In this document: one piece after another, positions 49,890 to 60,830 of the stretch
How the letters are laid out: each line of letters begins with the position of its first letter
How positions within the stretch are numbered: the first letter of the stretch is position 1
Assembly: GCA_023101885.1 (NCBI GenBank)
Contig: JALPQD010000054.1
Coordinates: 1,910,893 to 1,974,892 of the forward strand
Direction of reading: 5' to 3'
Origin: Typhlomys cinereus
Lineage: Eukaryota; Chordata; Mammalia; Rodentia; Platacanthomyidae
Length of the DNA: 64,000 nt
The notes under the pieces: model-generated
Told to the model about the DNA's origin: nothing
The model's database searches: none
What the model saw: only the letters and a program-made list of their open reading frames with translations
Program-made: the position numbers and the translations under genes

Positions 49890-50258
49890 AAGTTTACAGT
49901 ATACATTTCTTCAAATGATATATACAAATGACTGAAAGATATTTGAAGCAATATACAATATTAGTCATTAGAAAAATGTGAAATTAGACTACAATGAGGT
50001 ACCATGTCATCTCATTTGGAATGAGAATCTTCAAAACGTCAAGGGAAAATAAATACTTGTTAGAGTGTAGAAAAAGAGAAATGAATGTATTTACAGTGTT
50101 GGAGGAAATATAAATTAGTATAGTTGTTATAAAAAAACAGAAATTAATCAAAAATAAAACAAAAACAAAGTACAAAGTAGAACTGCTGTATAATGCTATA
50201 TTTCCACTATGCAGTTGGTACTCATAGGAAATGGAAAGAAACTGTCAAAATGTCATTA
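49890..50258 (+). mobile_element. Old L1 ORF2 fragment
   Basis: The word order TTAGTCATTAGAAAAATGTG, CTACAATGAGGTACCATGTC, GTGTAGAAAAAGAGAAATG, GGAGGAAATATAAATTAG and GTAGAACTGCTGTATAATGC follows L1 ORF2 in sense. Many stops. Confidence 0.65.
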
Positions 50259-50259
50259 G

Positions 50260-51296
50260 AAATTTAAGTTAAGTATCTTGCAAGTCATTGCTCCTCCCAT
50301 CCTTTTGCTCTTACAATCTTACCACCCCCTCTTCCTCAAATTTCCCTGAGCTTCAGAATGGGGAGAGATTAGGCTGGCCTAGTTCTAAGTGGTTGATATA
50401 GAGTCTCTAAAGTTCTGGATTATGGTTTGTTGGTTTTCTTTTGCAGTTTTGCTGCTCCCGCAATGCCCTTCACTCCATCCTGATGGGCATTGTATGTCAC
50501 CCCCTGGCCAGAGACAAAAAGCTGTTAAACTGGAGTCTTGTTATAAGAGCACATTCAAGGGTAGATGTAATAAAAGTAGGAAACCACAGTGAGGGAGGGG
50601 TCAATCACCCACTTGCAAAATGGTTACTTTTTTTCTGCCAGACTATATGCCCTCCCCTTCTGGTGAGATCATACCCCCTCAGTTGTAAATGATCGGGAAT
50701 GAACGTCTGAGAACTTAACCAGGTGTCTCATTACTTACTTGCGTTCCTTGATAGAGGCCTATTTTCTCTGCTGTAACATCGTCCCCTCTCTCCTTGTGTC
50801 TGGTGTGGCCCTCCAACCCCATCCTTCCTGTTCATAATTCTTAGAATTACTGTAGGTATTACATAGATTTATCTTTGAATGTCTCAAGGTAGGCTGAAGC
50901 AATCATAATTGGACTTTGCATGCCCTGCGCAATGTCCAATACACTATTGACCTCACAAAGTCTAGCATCTGCTAAAGGCACCAAGATCCTTGGAGACAAG
51001 GGATTGACAGCCACAGTAGTGTTCCTATGCTTAAGGGGAGCACAGGAAAGGGTTCAGGGAAATACAACTGGATCCTTGTACGTCATCGGAGAGGAGGGCT
51101 CACAGGAGAGTCTGGCATGCACATTAAAGGACTCTCTGGGGATTGGAGCCGGAGGCACTGGGGGATGGGAAAGGAGGGGTGAGGGGAGGGGGAGCAGAGG
51201 ATTCGGGGGGGAGGAGAAGGGAGGGAGGGAAGTGGTGTACCTATTAAGTTTGTATGAGCAGAAATAATAATAAAAAATGTTAAAAAAATTTAAGGT
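50260..51296 (+). mobile_element. L1 3' end with twin-priming 5' inversion
   Basis: 50271 to about 50890 is the reverse complement of the L1 3' UTR (compare about 59128 back to about 58530 in the full-length copy). From about 50891 the sequence switches to sense 3' UTR (GGCTGAAGCAATCATAATTG, compare 59140 onward), through the G-rich purine tract (about 51155-51232) to an A-rich tail. The two parts meet within about 10-15 nt of each other in L1 coordinates. A probable target duplication is AAATTTAAGTT (50260-50270) against AAATTTAAGGT (51286-51296), 10 of 11 identical. Inversion plus a short loss at the junction is the hallmark of twin priming during target-primed reverse transcription. Confidence 0.88.
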
Positions 51297-51299
51297 GAA

Positions 51300-52820
51300 A
51301 AAATTCATATTTTTACTTAAAAGTTGATGTTAACTTTTATACACATAACTTTCTCTTACATGAAAGTATCTCCGATAAACTTGCTTATGAATGTGTTTGT
51401 CTATGTCCAGTGAAAGATTTTTTCCTTTAAATTCTAACTTTAGAGTTTATGGTTCATAATAATTAAAAAGGGAATAGACACACTGCAAGTTAATGTCTCA
51501 GTGGATTAATTGGCAGGTAATTACCAAAACTTTAAGTAAAGGTAATGTTTAATTACTATTACCAATGCTCAGCAGCATTTTCTCAGAAAGCAAAATATGG
51601 ACGGCCACCGAATAAGAACACTCTGGAGAGTCATCTTTCTCTTAAAATGAAAGCTTGTGCTCTTGCATACTAATTAAATCATGACTGTTTCATTTAAAAA
51701 GTACAGACATACTACTTGCCTCGAGGATATATTTTGTCATCATGAGGAATATGGAAAGTTATTCTGCTTCGGGAGATAAAAGCAATTTAATTTGAATCTC
51801 TCTGGAAACTAGAACATCAGCACAGCTAGTCATCTGTAACTTCTGCAACTATCACCTTTCACTAAACTATTTGATACTGTCATTAATGTGTGTGACATTT
51901 TTGTATTCTGAGTCTATTATAAAAGGCATTATGATCATATCTCTCCCCTTGTGGCTGGAAAATATCCAATTGAATGCATTATGTCTATTTAAGTAACATA
52001 GCCAGAAAAAGTACAAAAATAAGTAAGAAAAGAAGAAGAGTATTAAGTAAAAACTATCCTTCATTTTTATTTTAATTTTAAGCATCCTCCTGAGAAAATG
52101 GCATTTATGATGATGTGAAATTAGCCATCAGTTACACAGTCCATGTCAGCCCTGACCAATCATATCATGTTCAGCTTAACACAGATGAACATTAATTACC
52201 CATTCTCTAATTACTGAAATTCCAATATAACTCTTCAAGAATTCATTTCATATTCTTCTCAAATTCACAATGCCCTGGAGACATATGTATAAAGCACACC
52301 ACTTGGCAACATTAATTGAACCCTATTAACTTATAAAATCAATGAAAAGCATAATTATTAATATAAAAATTCTTTTTCATTTAGTCCACTAAAACCACAA
52401 TGTATAAATAATCATTTTTCTTGTGCTATATATTGGACCTTGGTCACTGCAGCTGCCCACAAATTGTTAATTATCAGGAATATATCACAAGAATTAGATG
52501 AGAACACTTTCAGCTAAATCAGCCAAACTAATTTTCTATATTAGAATATATGCATGATGGTGGTTAGCTGTATGAGCAAATCTAAATAACTCTAGAAAAG
52601 TTCCTCTAGAACAAAAAAATCAAGGAACTATAATAGAAAAATAATTACATTTGGGCTGAGATACATGGATCTGCTGAGTTACATATGATTCAGTTTTAAA
52701 TAGCTTTGAATTGTGTGCATAATGGAACCCTTTTGCTGGGAAGAGTGTACATTTTTGATGAAGCATAACTTTGCCTTTTCAGAACTTTAAATGGTCTGAG
52801 GGAGGCAAAAAAGAAGTCAT
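51300..52820. other. TAAT-rich unique block, possible conserved non-coding DNA
   Basis: There is no recognised transposon for 1.5 kb. Homeodomain-type words are frequent at 51.48-51.58 kb, including the perfect palindrome GGTAATTACC at 51516-51525, GATTAATTGG just before it, and TTTAATTAC near 51551. 52.08-52.35 kb has the same texture, with AATTAC words and a CCAAT box. There is no open frame of note. Regulatory function is inference only. Confidence 0.3.
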
Positions 52821-52824
52821 AACC

Positions 52825-53100
52825 TTAAGATAGGAGAACATTAGAGCAGAGAAGATAGCTTAAAGTTCTAGATAACTAGCTGAGAATCACCACAAACACA
52901 TAAGCACATGATATGATTGTATAGCATGGTAGGAAAGCAGGAAGTAGAAGTTGAGGGTTACAGCCACAATTTTTAGTCTGCTGTTGCTAAGGAGTAGCCT
53001 AAAGTTACTAGGGAAGGGCTGTAGTTAACACTGGAGGAGTGGTTCCCACAGGACAGGATATTTATGCACTACACTAGCTGTCCAATAGAAATTATTTTAT
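52825..53100 (-). mobile_element. Possible LTR-like fragment, antisense
   Basis: Its right half (GCCACAATTTTTAGTC, TTACTAGGGAAGGGCTG, CCCACAGGACAGGATATT, ACTAGCTGTCCAATAG) follows the order of the right part of the 12.44-12.90 kb LTR. It is diverged. Confidence 0.45.
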
Positions 53101-53175
53101 TATTTTTAAATAAGTCTGAAATTAGAAGTCATTTTCTTGTTGTAGTTTTCCTTCAATATAGAATATGCTATTCCG

Positions 53176-53582
53176 CTCCCTTTTCACCCCACCCCGCTCC
53201 GCCGGTCCGGACGCATGCGCGGACCAGCCGGGCCTCACCCCGCGCCCTAGGTAAGTCCCCGTTCGAGCCCGCCCACCAGGACCCCAGGTCAGCCCACAGG
53301 GACCAGACTCCGACTCCCACCATCCAGCCGGAGCCGCGCGGAGGCCGAGGGACGAGGAGGACCTCCCCCTGCGCCCGGGCCCCACCCCAGCTGCCCTCGG
53401 GTTAAATAGCTCCACGCGGACGCGCCCATCCTCCCTTTTCACCCGCTCCACCGGTCCGGTCGGGCGCGGTCCAGCCAGGGCCTGACCCTGCTGCCCTAGG
53501 TAAGTCTCCTCCCCCGTCCGCCCACCAGGACCCCAGGCCAAATAATTCAGTTTAGTGAAATTGAGAGATCTTAAGAGTTAAA
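53176..53582 (+). promoter_or_regulatory. L1 5' UTR: tandem CpG-rich promoter monomers
   Basis: Two tandem units start with CTCCCTTTTCACCC: a full one at 53176-53430 (255 bp) and a partial one at 53431-53540, followed by a short AT-richer link to ORF1. By my count about 36 CpG dinucleotides lie in 53174-53520, the only such density in the window. An NRF1-like ACGCATGCGC lies at 53211-53220. Each unit contains CCCTAG/GTAAGT, a consensus 5' splice donor (GTAAGT at 53251-53256 and 53500-53505). Tandem monomer promoters are well known in murine L1. That this array acts the same way is inference. Long frames here on both strands are GC-rich artefacts. Confidence 0.85.
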
Positions 53583-54653
53583 ATGACAATGCCAAAGTCA
53601 AAGTGCAAATCCATGAGAAGCAACACTCAAGTAAACAAATTTCCCACTGAAGAAATTAATCCCATAATGTTAGACTCCAACAAGAACAAACCCGCGGAAA
53701 AAGGCCAAGAAAGCCTCACCCAGGATAAGGTCTTTCAAAATATGATCATTACCATGTTCAATACTATGAAAGAGGAAATCCGGGAGGAATTACATAATCC
53801 AATCAATCGCTTTGAAGAGGAACAAAACAGACATCTGGAGGAGTTGAGAAAAACAGTGCAAGAAACAAAAAGTGGCATAGAGCAGTTAAAACAAACTCAA
53901 GCAGAGTGTAAAACTGAGCTAAAAGACAAGTTATCTTCAACCCAGAACGCCACAGAGAGTCTTATCAACAGAACTAACGAAGCAGAAAACAGAATTTCAG
54001 AACTTGAAGATAAAGTGGGAGTACTAACCAGCTCAATGAAAGAGGTTGTTAAAGCCAAAAAGTAACTTGAGAGAAATATCCAAGAGATATGGGACATCCT
54101 GAAGAAGCCTAACATGCGTATTCATGGAATACTAGAGCAAGAATCTCAAAATACCACCCCTGAGGAAATTTTTCAAACGATCATCACGGAAAACTTTCCT
54201 CATCTAAAAAAAGAGAGGCCCATCCATATACAAGAGGCATTCTGCACCCCAAACAGATATGACTAAAATAGAAGCACGCCACGGCAAATAATAGTGAAAA
54301 CCCTCCACATTCAAGATAAAGAACTGGTGCTGAGAGCTTCAAGGGAGAAAAAACAAGTCACTTTTAAAGGTAAACCTATTAAAATAACAAATGACTTCTC
54401 AGTCGAAACAGTAAAAGCAAGAAGAGCTTGGAGAGACATACTTCAAATATTGAATGAGCAAAAATGTCAACCCAGGCTGATTTACCCTGCAAAACTATCT
54501 GTCATAATCGAGGGAGAAAGAAAAATTTTCCAGCACAAAGACAACTTGAAGGGATACATGTCCACCAAACCAGGCCTTCAAAAAATGCTAGAAATGATAC
54601 TCAAGCATGAAGAAAAAAACAGGCATATTCAGGAGAACAGAAGGCAAATATAA
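53583..54653 (+). pseudogene. L1 ORF1 (RNA-binding chaperone), two in-frame stops
   Basis: L1 ORF1p is a trimeric RNA-binding protein that coats L1 RNA in the cytoplasmic RNP. The frame runs 357 codons including its stop, the usual rodent length, without any frameshift. A basic N-terminus is followed by a long heptad coiled coil (about residues 55-155, rich in E/K/L with NRFEEEQNRHLEELRK). In-frame TAA codons sit at codon 161 (54063-54065), just after the coiled coil, and codon 228 (54264-54266), in the RRM/C-terminal boundary. The C-terminal domain (VKARRAWRDILQ, YPAKLS) is open from there to the end. The start ATG at 53583 is followed by a second ATG two codons later, and the upstream AAA gives an adequate context. 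A truncated product of 160 residues would trimerise at most and lacks the RNA-binding domains. Confidence 0.9.
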
Positions 54654-54699
54654 CACCATTAAAAACGAAGCAATATACTTATAAAAACTACTAAACATA

Positions 54700-57600
54700 A
54701 TGTCTGGAATTAATAGTTTCTCCATTATAACACTAAATGTTAATGACTTAATTCACCAATCAAGAGACACAGATTACAAACTTGGATTAAAAATCACAAT
54801 CCATCAATCTGCTGCCTGCAGGAAACCGATCTCACCACAAAAGATAGGCATGCTCTAAAAATAAAAGGCTGGACAACAATTCTACAAGCAAATGGAAGCA
54901 GAAAACAGGCAGGGGTAGCCATTATGCTATCAGACAAAGTGGATTTCAAACCAAAGAAAATTATAAGAGACACAGATGGATACTACATTTTAGTCACAGG
55001 TACAATTCACCAGGAAGACTTCACAATACTGAACATATATGCACCCAATACGGGCCCCTCCACATTCATTAAGAAAACCCTAAGCGTCTAAAGCAAGAAA
55101 TCAACCCCCAAACGATAATTCTTGGGGACTTCAACACCGCTCTCTCAACATGGGATAGATCAACAGGTCAAAAGCTTAACAGAGACACTTTGGAACTTAA
55201 TCAAACCCTGAAAGAAATGGACCTTACAGATCTCTATCGAACTTTTCACCCATGCACCAAAGAATACACATTTTTCTCAGCAGCACACGGAACTTTTTCC
55301 AAAATAGATCACATATTGGGCCACAAAATGAATCTACACATATACAAGAAAGTTGAAATTCTAACCTGTGCCCTATCAGACCACCACGGCCTAAAGCTGG
55401 ACATCCACAACACATCAAACAAGAGAAAATACACGAACTCCTGGAAACTTAACACTATGATGCTGAATGAGAACTGGATTCAGGAAGAAATTAAAAAGGA
55501 AATTCAAGATTTCCTGAAAGTGAATGATAACGAAAATACAACTTACCAAAATCTCTGGGACACAATGATAGCTGTTCTAAGAGGTAAGTTCATAGCTCTT
55601 AATGCCTACGTGAAAAAAACGGAAACATCAGAAATAAACAACTTAACAATGCAGTTTAAAACTTTAGAGAAACAAGAGCAATCTGATCCCAAAAGTAGTA
55701 GAAGAGAGGAGATTAGTAAAATAAGGGGAGAAATATCTGAAATCGAGATTAAGAAAACGATAGAAAAAAATCAACCAGTCAAAAAGCTGGTTCTTTGAAA
55801 ACATCAACAAGATTGATACACCCCTAGCTAAACTAACCAAAAGCAAGAGAAGAGAAACCCCAAATTAACAAAATTAGAAATGAATATGGAGTTATCACTA
55901 CTGATACCCAAGAAATCCAGAGAATTATAACATCATATTTCAAAAACTTATACTCTGTGAAGTTTGACAACACAAAAGAGATGGATCAATTTCTAAGTAA
56001 ACACAACTTACCTAAATTGAATCAGGAAGTTGTGAATTATTTAAATAGTCCTATAACATATAAGGAAATTGAGGAAGTAATCTCGAATCTTCTCACCAAA
56101 AAATGTCCTGGACCAGATGGATTCAGCACAGAGTTCTACCAGACATTTAAGGAGTTAATAACACCAATACTCCTTAAACTGTTCCATTAAATAGCAAAGG
56201 AAGAAACACTCTCAAATTCCTTCTATGAAGCTAATATTGTTTTAATCCCAAAACCTAATAAAGATTCACTTAAAAAAGAAAACTATAGGCCGATCTCCCT
56301 GATGAACACAGACGCAAAGTTTCTCAACAAAGTCTTAGCAAATCAGATTCAAAAACATATTAAAAAGATCATTCATGGCGACCAAGTAAGCTTCATCCCC
56401 GGCACACAAGGTTGGTTCAACATACGCAAATTAATAAATGCAATTCATCATGTAAACCAGTCCACAATCCAAGACCACATGATACTCTCGATAGATGCAG
56501 AAAAAGCTTTTGACAAGATCCAACAGCCTTTTATGATCAAAACGCTAGATACAGTTAGAATGGAAGGAACCTTAATCAATATAATAAAAGCTATATACAA
56601 CAAGCCCACAGCAAGGATTATGCTCAATGGGGAACAATTGGAAGCATTCCCACTTCGATCAGGAACTAGACAAGGCTGTCCACTCTCACCACTTCTATTC
56701 AATATTGTACTTGAAGTCTTAGCTGAAGCCATAAGACAAGAAAGGGACATAAGAGGGATTCAAATCGGCAAGGAAGAAGTCAAGCTATCCTTATTTGCAG
56801 ATGACATGATCATATACCTGGGTGATCCCAAAAACTCCACCAGGAAGCTCCTGGAATTAATTGAGAAATCAGCAGGGTGGCAGGATACAAAATAAATGTG
56901 CAGAAATCAGAGGCCTTCCTATATGCCCAAAATGAAAGAAGTGAAAAAGCCTTGAGAGAAACAATCCCATTTACTATAGCCCCTAAAAAAATGAAACACC
57001 ATGGTATAAACCTAACTAAGGAGGTAAAAGACCTTTACAATGAAAACTTTAAAACCCTAAAGAAAGAAATAGCAGAAGACACCAGAAAGTGGAAAGAACT
57101 CCCTTGTTCCTGGATTGGCAGAATCAACATCGTAAAAATGACCATCCTACCAAAGGCAATATACAGATTCAATGCTATACCAATCAAAATCCCAAAGCAA
57201 TTCTTCAAAGAAGTTGACCAAACAATCTCAAAGTTCATATGGAGGCACAAAAGACCCAGGATAGCAAAAACAATCCTGAGTAACAAAAACACAGCTGGAG
57301 GTATTACCATACCAAACCTAAGTCTATACTACAAATCCATAGTTATAAAAACAGCCTGGTACTAGGCTCCAAAATAGACACACAGATCAATGGATAAGGA
57401 TTGAAGACCCAGATATAAGCCCACAAAGTTATAGCCATTTGGTCTTTGACAAATGGAGCCCAAAGAATCCAATGGAAAAAGAACAGCATCTTCAACAAAT
57501 GGTGTTGACAAAACTGGATCTCCACATGCAGAAGATTAAAGCTGGACCCGTACTTGTCACCATGTACAAGACTTAATTCCAAATGGATCAAGGATCTTGA

Positions 57601-58522
57601 TATCAGGCCAGAGACTATACAAACCATAGTTGAAAAGATAGGGAACTCCCTTGAGCGGATTGAGCTAGGCCAACATTTCCTAAACAGACATCCAATGGCA
57701 CAGTCACTGCTGCCAACTCTCAACAGTTGGGACCTTGTGAAATTAAAGAACTTCTGTTCAGATAAAGAGATTATAACACGAGCTCAAAGGCAACCCACAG
57801 AATGGGAGAAAATCTTCACTAACCACACATCTGATAGAACTCTGCTGTCCAGAGTGCACAAAGAACTTAGAAAACTAAACACCAAGGAAACCAATGGCCC
57901 AATTAAAAAATGGGCCCTGGAACTTAAAAGAAACTTTACCAGGGATGAAATTAAAATGTCTAACAAATATCTGAAAAAATGCTCCACTTCCTTAGCCATC
58001 AGGGAAATGCAAATCAAAACTTCCCTGAAATATCATCTCACCCTGGTCAGGATGGCAAAAATCCACAATACAAACAACAACAAATGTTGGAGAGGATGTG
58101 GAGAGAGGGGAACTCTCCTACATTGCTGGTGGGAATGCAGGCTCATACAGCCACTCTGGCGAGCCGTCTGGAGATTCTTAAAGAAATTAAAGATTGAAAT
58201 GCCATATGACCCTGCTATTCCACTTTTGGGAAAAATCCCCCATACAGCAGAGGTTCACCTCGATAGCACAAGCACGACCATGTTCATAGCAGCACTGTTT
58301 ACAATAGCAAAGTCATGGAATCAGCCCAAATGTCCAACAGTTGACGAGTTGATAAGGAAACTGTGGTACATCTATACAATGGAGTACTACTCAGCCATCA
58401 AAAATGATGAATTACTGGAATTTGCCGGGAAATGGATGTCATTAGAAACAATTATATTAAGTGAAGTATCCCAGACCCAGAATATTAAGCGCCTTATGTA
58501 CCCTCTAATACGTGGCTCCTAG
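54700..58522 (+). pseudogene. L1 ORF2 (endonuclease-reverse transcriptase), multiply broken
   Basis: L1 ORF2p nicks DNA and copies L1 RNA at the nick. The span is 3,823 nt, net +1 relative to a multiple of three, and corresponds to about 1,273 codons, normal for L1. Visible in order: endonuclease QET (54819-54827), GDFN (55127-55135 region) and SDH (55376-55384) motifs; the reverse transcriptase with YRPISL near 56283 and catalytic FADD at 56794-56805; the cysteine-rich C-terminal motif at about 58085-58138. Frame changes lie near 54750 (-1), 55092 (-1), 55768 (+1), 55858 (+1), 56867 (-1), 57366 (+1) and 57450 (+1), with nonsense codons at 56188-56190 and 57506-57508. The signs of the indels were judged from reading-frame continuity and L1 family similarity. 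Catalytic residues are still encoded, but no intact enzyme can be made. Confidence 0.92.
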
Positions 58523-59509
58523 TACCAAACCCACCCAGCCCACCTAGAGACAGTAATTGCAAGGATTATGAACAGGAGGATTGGGGTAGCAGGGCCACTC
58601 CAGAAACAAGGAGAGAAGGGACCATGTTACAGCAGGGAAAATAGGCCTCCACCAAGGACCCAAATAAGTAATGAGACATCTGATTAAGTTCACAGACTTT
58701 TGTTCCTGATCATTTACTACTGAGGGGGTGTGATCTCACCAGAAGAGGAGGGCATATAGTCTGGCAGATAAAAAGTAACCATTTTGCAAATGGGTGATAG
58801 ACCCCTCCCTTAGTATGGTTTCCCACTTTTATTACATCTACCTTTGAATGTGCTTTTATCACAAGACTCTAACAGCTTTTTGTCTCTAGCCAGGGGGTAA
58901 CATAAAATGCCCACCAGGATGGAGTGGAGGGCATTGCAGGAGCAGCAAAACTGCAAAAGAAAATCAACAAACCACAATCCAGAACTTCAGAGACTCTATA
59001 TCAACCACCTAGAACTAGGCCAGCTTAGTCTCTCCCCATCTTGAAGCTCAGGGAAATTTGCGGAAGAGGGGGCGGTAAGAGTGTAAGAGCAAAAGGATGG
59101 GAGGAGCGATGATATATAAGATACTCTATACTAGTTAGGGCTGAAGCAATCATAATTGGACTTTGCATGCCCTGCGCATTGTCCAACACACTGTTGACCT
59201 CACAAAGTCTAGCATCTGCTAAAGGCACCAAGAGCCTTGGAGGCAAAGAATTGGCAGCCACAGCAGTGTTCCTATACTTAAGGGGAACACAGGAAAGGCC
59301 ACTGGGTCCTTGTACGTCATCGGAGAGGAGGGCCCAGAGGAAAATCAGACATGCACAAGAAAGGACTCTCTGGGAATTGGGGCGGGAGGCACTGGGGGAT
59401 GGGGAGGGAGAGGGGTGGGGAGGGGGAGCAAGGGGTACGGGGGGAGGAGGAAGAAGGGAGGGAACTGGTGTACCTAATAAGTTTGTATGAGCTGAAATAA
59501 AAAAAAAAA
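58523..59509 (+). other. L1 3' UTR with G-rich purine tract and poly(A)
   Basis: Non-coding 3' region shared with the 23.4 and 50.3 kb copies. The G-rich tract at about 59380-59462 has many GGG/GGGG runs in close spacing and could fold into G-quadruplexes, a conserved property of L1 3' UTRs. The tail is AATAAA followed directly by As. Frames of 77-107 codons here are not coding. Confidence 0.9.
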
Positions 59510-59524
59510 GAATATGCTATTCCG

Positions 59525-60174
59525 AATCTTTTGTCTCTCTCAATATCCACAAAAGAACTTTCTAGAGTTTAATTCCAAATGTGTTGTATTTGTAAATCAA
59601 GATGACAAGAGTTGATTTCTTGGCAATAGCCTCTTCCTTCCATAAATATGGGATTGATTTATCCATTCATTTTATTTTCCAACTAGGTATCATAGTTTTC
59701 CTCATATAGACTACATATATTGAATTTGAAAAACAGCTACACATTTCATTCTCTTACTAAGTACAATAGTCATTAGTCTTCTTAATTTTCTCATATAAAC
59801 AATATAAACAAGCCCTTTCTATTACTTGACTAAATCTTTTGTTCATTTTTTACTTTCTAGGAATATATTGTAAGAATCTGTTTTCAAAGAAACATTTCCA
59901 TATCATAGCCTTGGATAACATTTGTTGCAACTGTGTGGTGTTTACATACATGTACATTTATGTGTGTAGCAATAGGAGGAGCATGGAAAAGAAGTAAATC
60001 AGTTCTAAATGAAAAACAAAAAATTACAGCTCACAAATCTTCATGAAAGAGAATAGGTGAGAAGAAAAATTGACTTGAGCAATGTTTAAATATCGTTACA
60101 CCTAGAATATTTTTTAAGATCAAGGAAAACAATTTAAAATGGATAAAAAATAAAAATCCATGAAAGATCTCTAG
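59525..60174. other. AT-rich unique sequence
   Basis: No gene or repeat is seen. This is the 3' flank of the L1 insertion. Confidence 0.55.
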
Positions 60175-60500
60175 AGGACTGGATAGATGTATCAGAGGTT
60201 ATGACTTCTGCTTCTCAAGCAGAAAGACCCGAGTTCAGATTTCAGATCCCACATAAAAGTACTAGGCAGACATGCAGACATAGCAGCTGCCTTCATTTCT
60301 GGCCCTAGTTTATGGAGCCTGGGAAATTCCAGAGCGAAGCAAAAAGGAGGTAGAACAATCCAGGATGATGTCTGAGGTCACACTTGGTCCCCCACAAGGA
60401 CAAACTGCCCTCTAATGCACACACACTCTCTCTCTCTCACACACACACTAAATAAATAAATAAATAAATAGATAAATAAATAAATAGATAAATAATAAAT
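60175..60500 (+). mobile_element. Older relative of the tRNA-derived SINE family
   Basis: The head GGACTGGATAGATGTATCAG, the box B-like CCCGAGTTCAGATTTC, a TTTCTGGCCCTAGTTTATGG core that parallels GTTTCTGGTCCTGGTAGGGC of the young copies, then GGAGCCTGGGAAATTCC, a CA/CT run and a long TAAA-type tail (about 60450-60500). It appears to be an ancestral or sister subfamily. Confidence 0.7.
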
Positions 60501-60644
60501 TTAGAAAAGTGAAAAAAATGAAAATGTAGACACCTAAGAAAGATAGTTTTGTAAAATAAGAGAAACAGAGTTGTTGAGCACAAAACTATGGTAGCTCATA
60601 TTAAAGAATACTGATGTTTATGAAAAAGCTGTATATAAGTGGCC

Positions 60645-60830
60645 AGGGAAATAGTTTAAAAGGTAAGGCACTTTATTACAAACCACGTAACTTGAGTTTG
60701 TTTTCAGGGTGTAAGGCGAACTCATGTTTCTAAAAATTTTCCTTTGACTCTCACCAATCATGAGCCCTTATATTCATATGCATTCTTTCTTTTCCCCTCT
60801 CTCAAATAAGTAACAAATAAGTGAATAAAT
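60645..60830 (+). mobile_element. Possible degraded tRNA-derived SINE
   Basis: GGCCAGGGAAATAGTTTAAAAGG at the start resembles a decayed box A head, and the end carries an AAATAAGTAACAAATAAGTG tail. Weak. Confidence 0.4.

Larger units (their letters stand above)
53160..59524 (+). mobile_element. Structurally complete LINE-1 with exact target duplication
   Basis: The element body spans 53176-59509. The 15-bp direct repeat GAATATGCTATTCCG is exact at 53161-53175 and 59510-59524 (16 bp if the preceding A, shared with the poly(A), is counted). In order it contains a CpG-rich tandem 5' UTR, ORF1 (53583-54653), a 46-nt spacer, ORF2 (54700-58522), a 3' UTR with a G-rich purine tract, AATAAA (59496-59501) and an 11-A tail. 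The upstream junction reads TAT/AGAA, a variant of the L1 endonuclease site. ORF1 has two nonsense codons. ORF2 has two nonsense codons and about seven single-base frameshifts, so the copy cannot move autonomously. The 23.4 and 50.3 kb copies belong to the same or a close family. Confidence 0.95.

Noticed and set aside
53064..53541. Overlapping 113- and 139-codon frames on opposite strands in GC-rich DNA
   Set aside because: GC-rich L1 promoter monomers lack stop codons by composition. The tandem repeat structure explains them.
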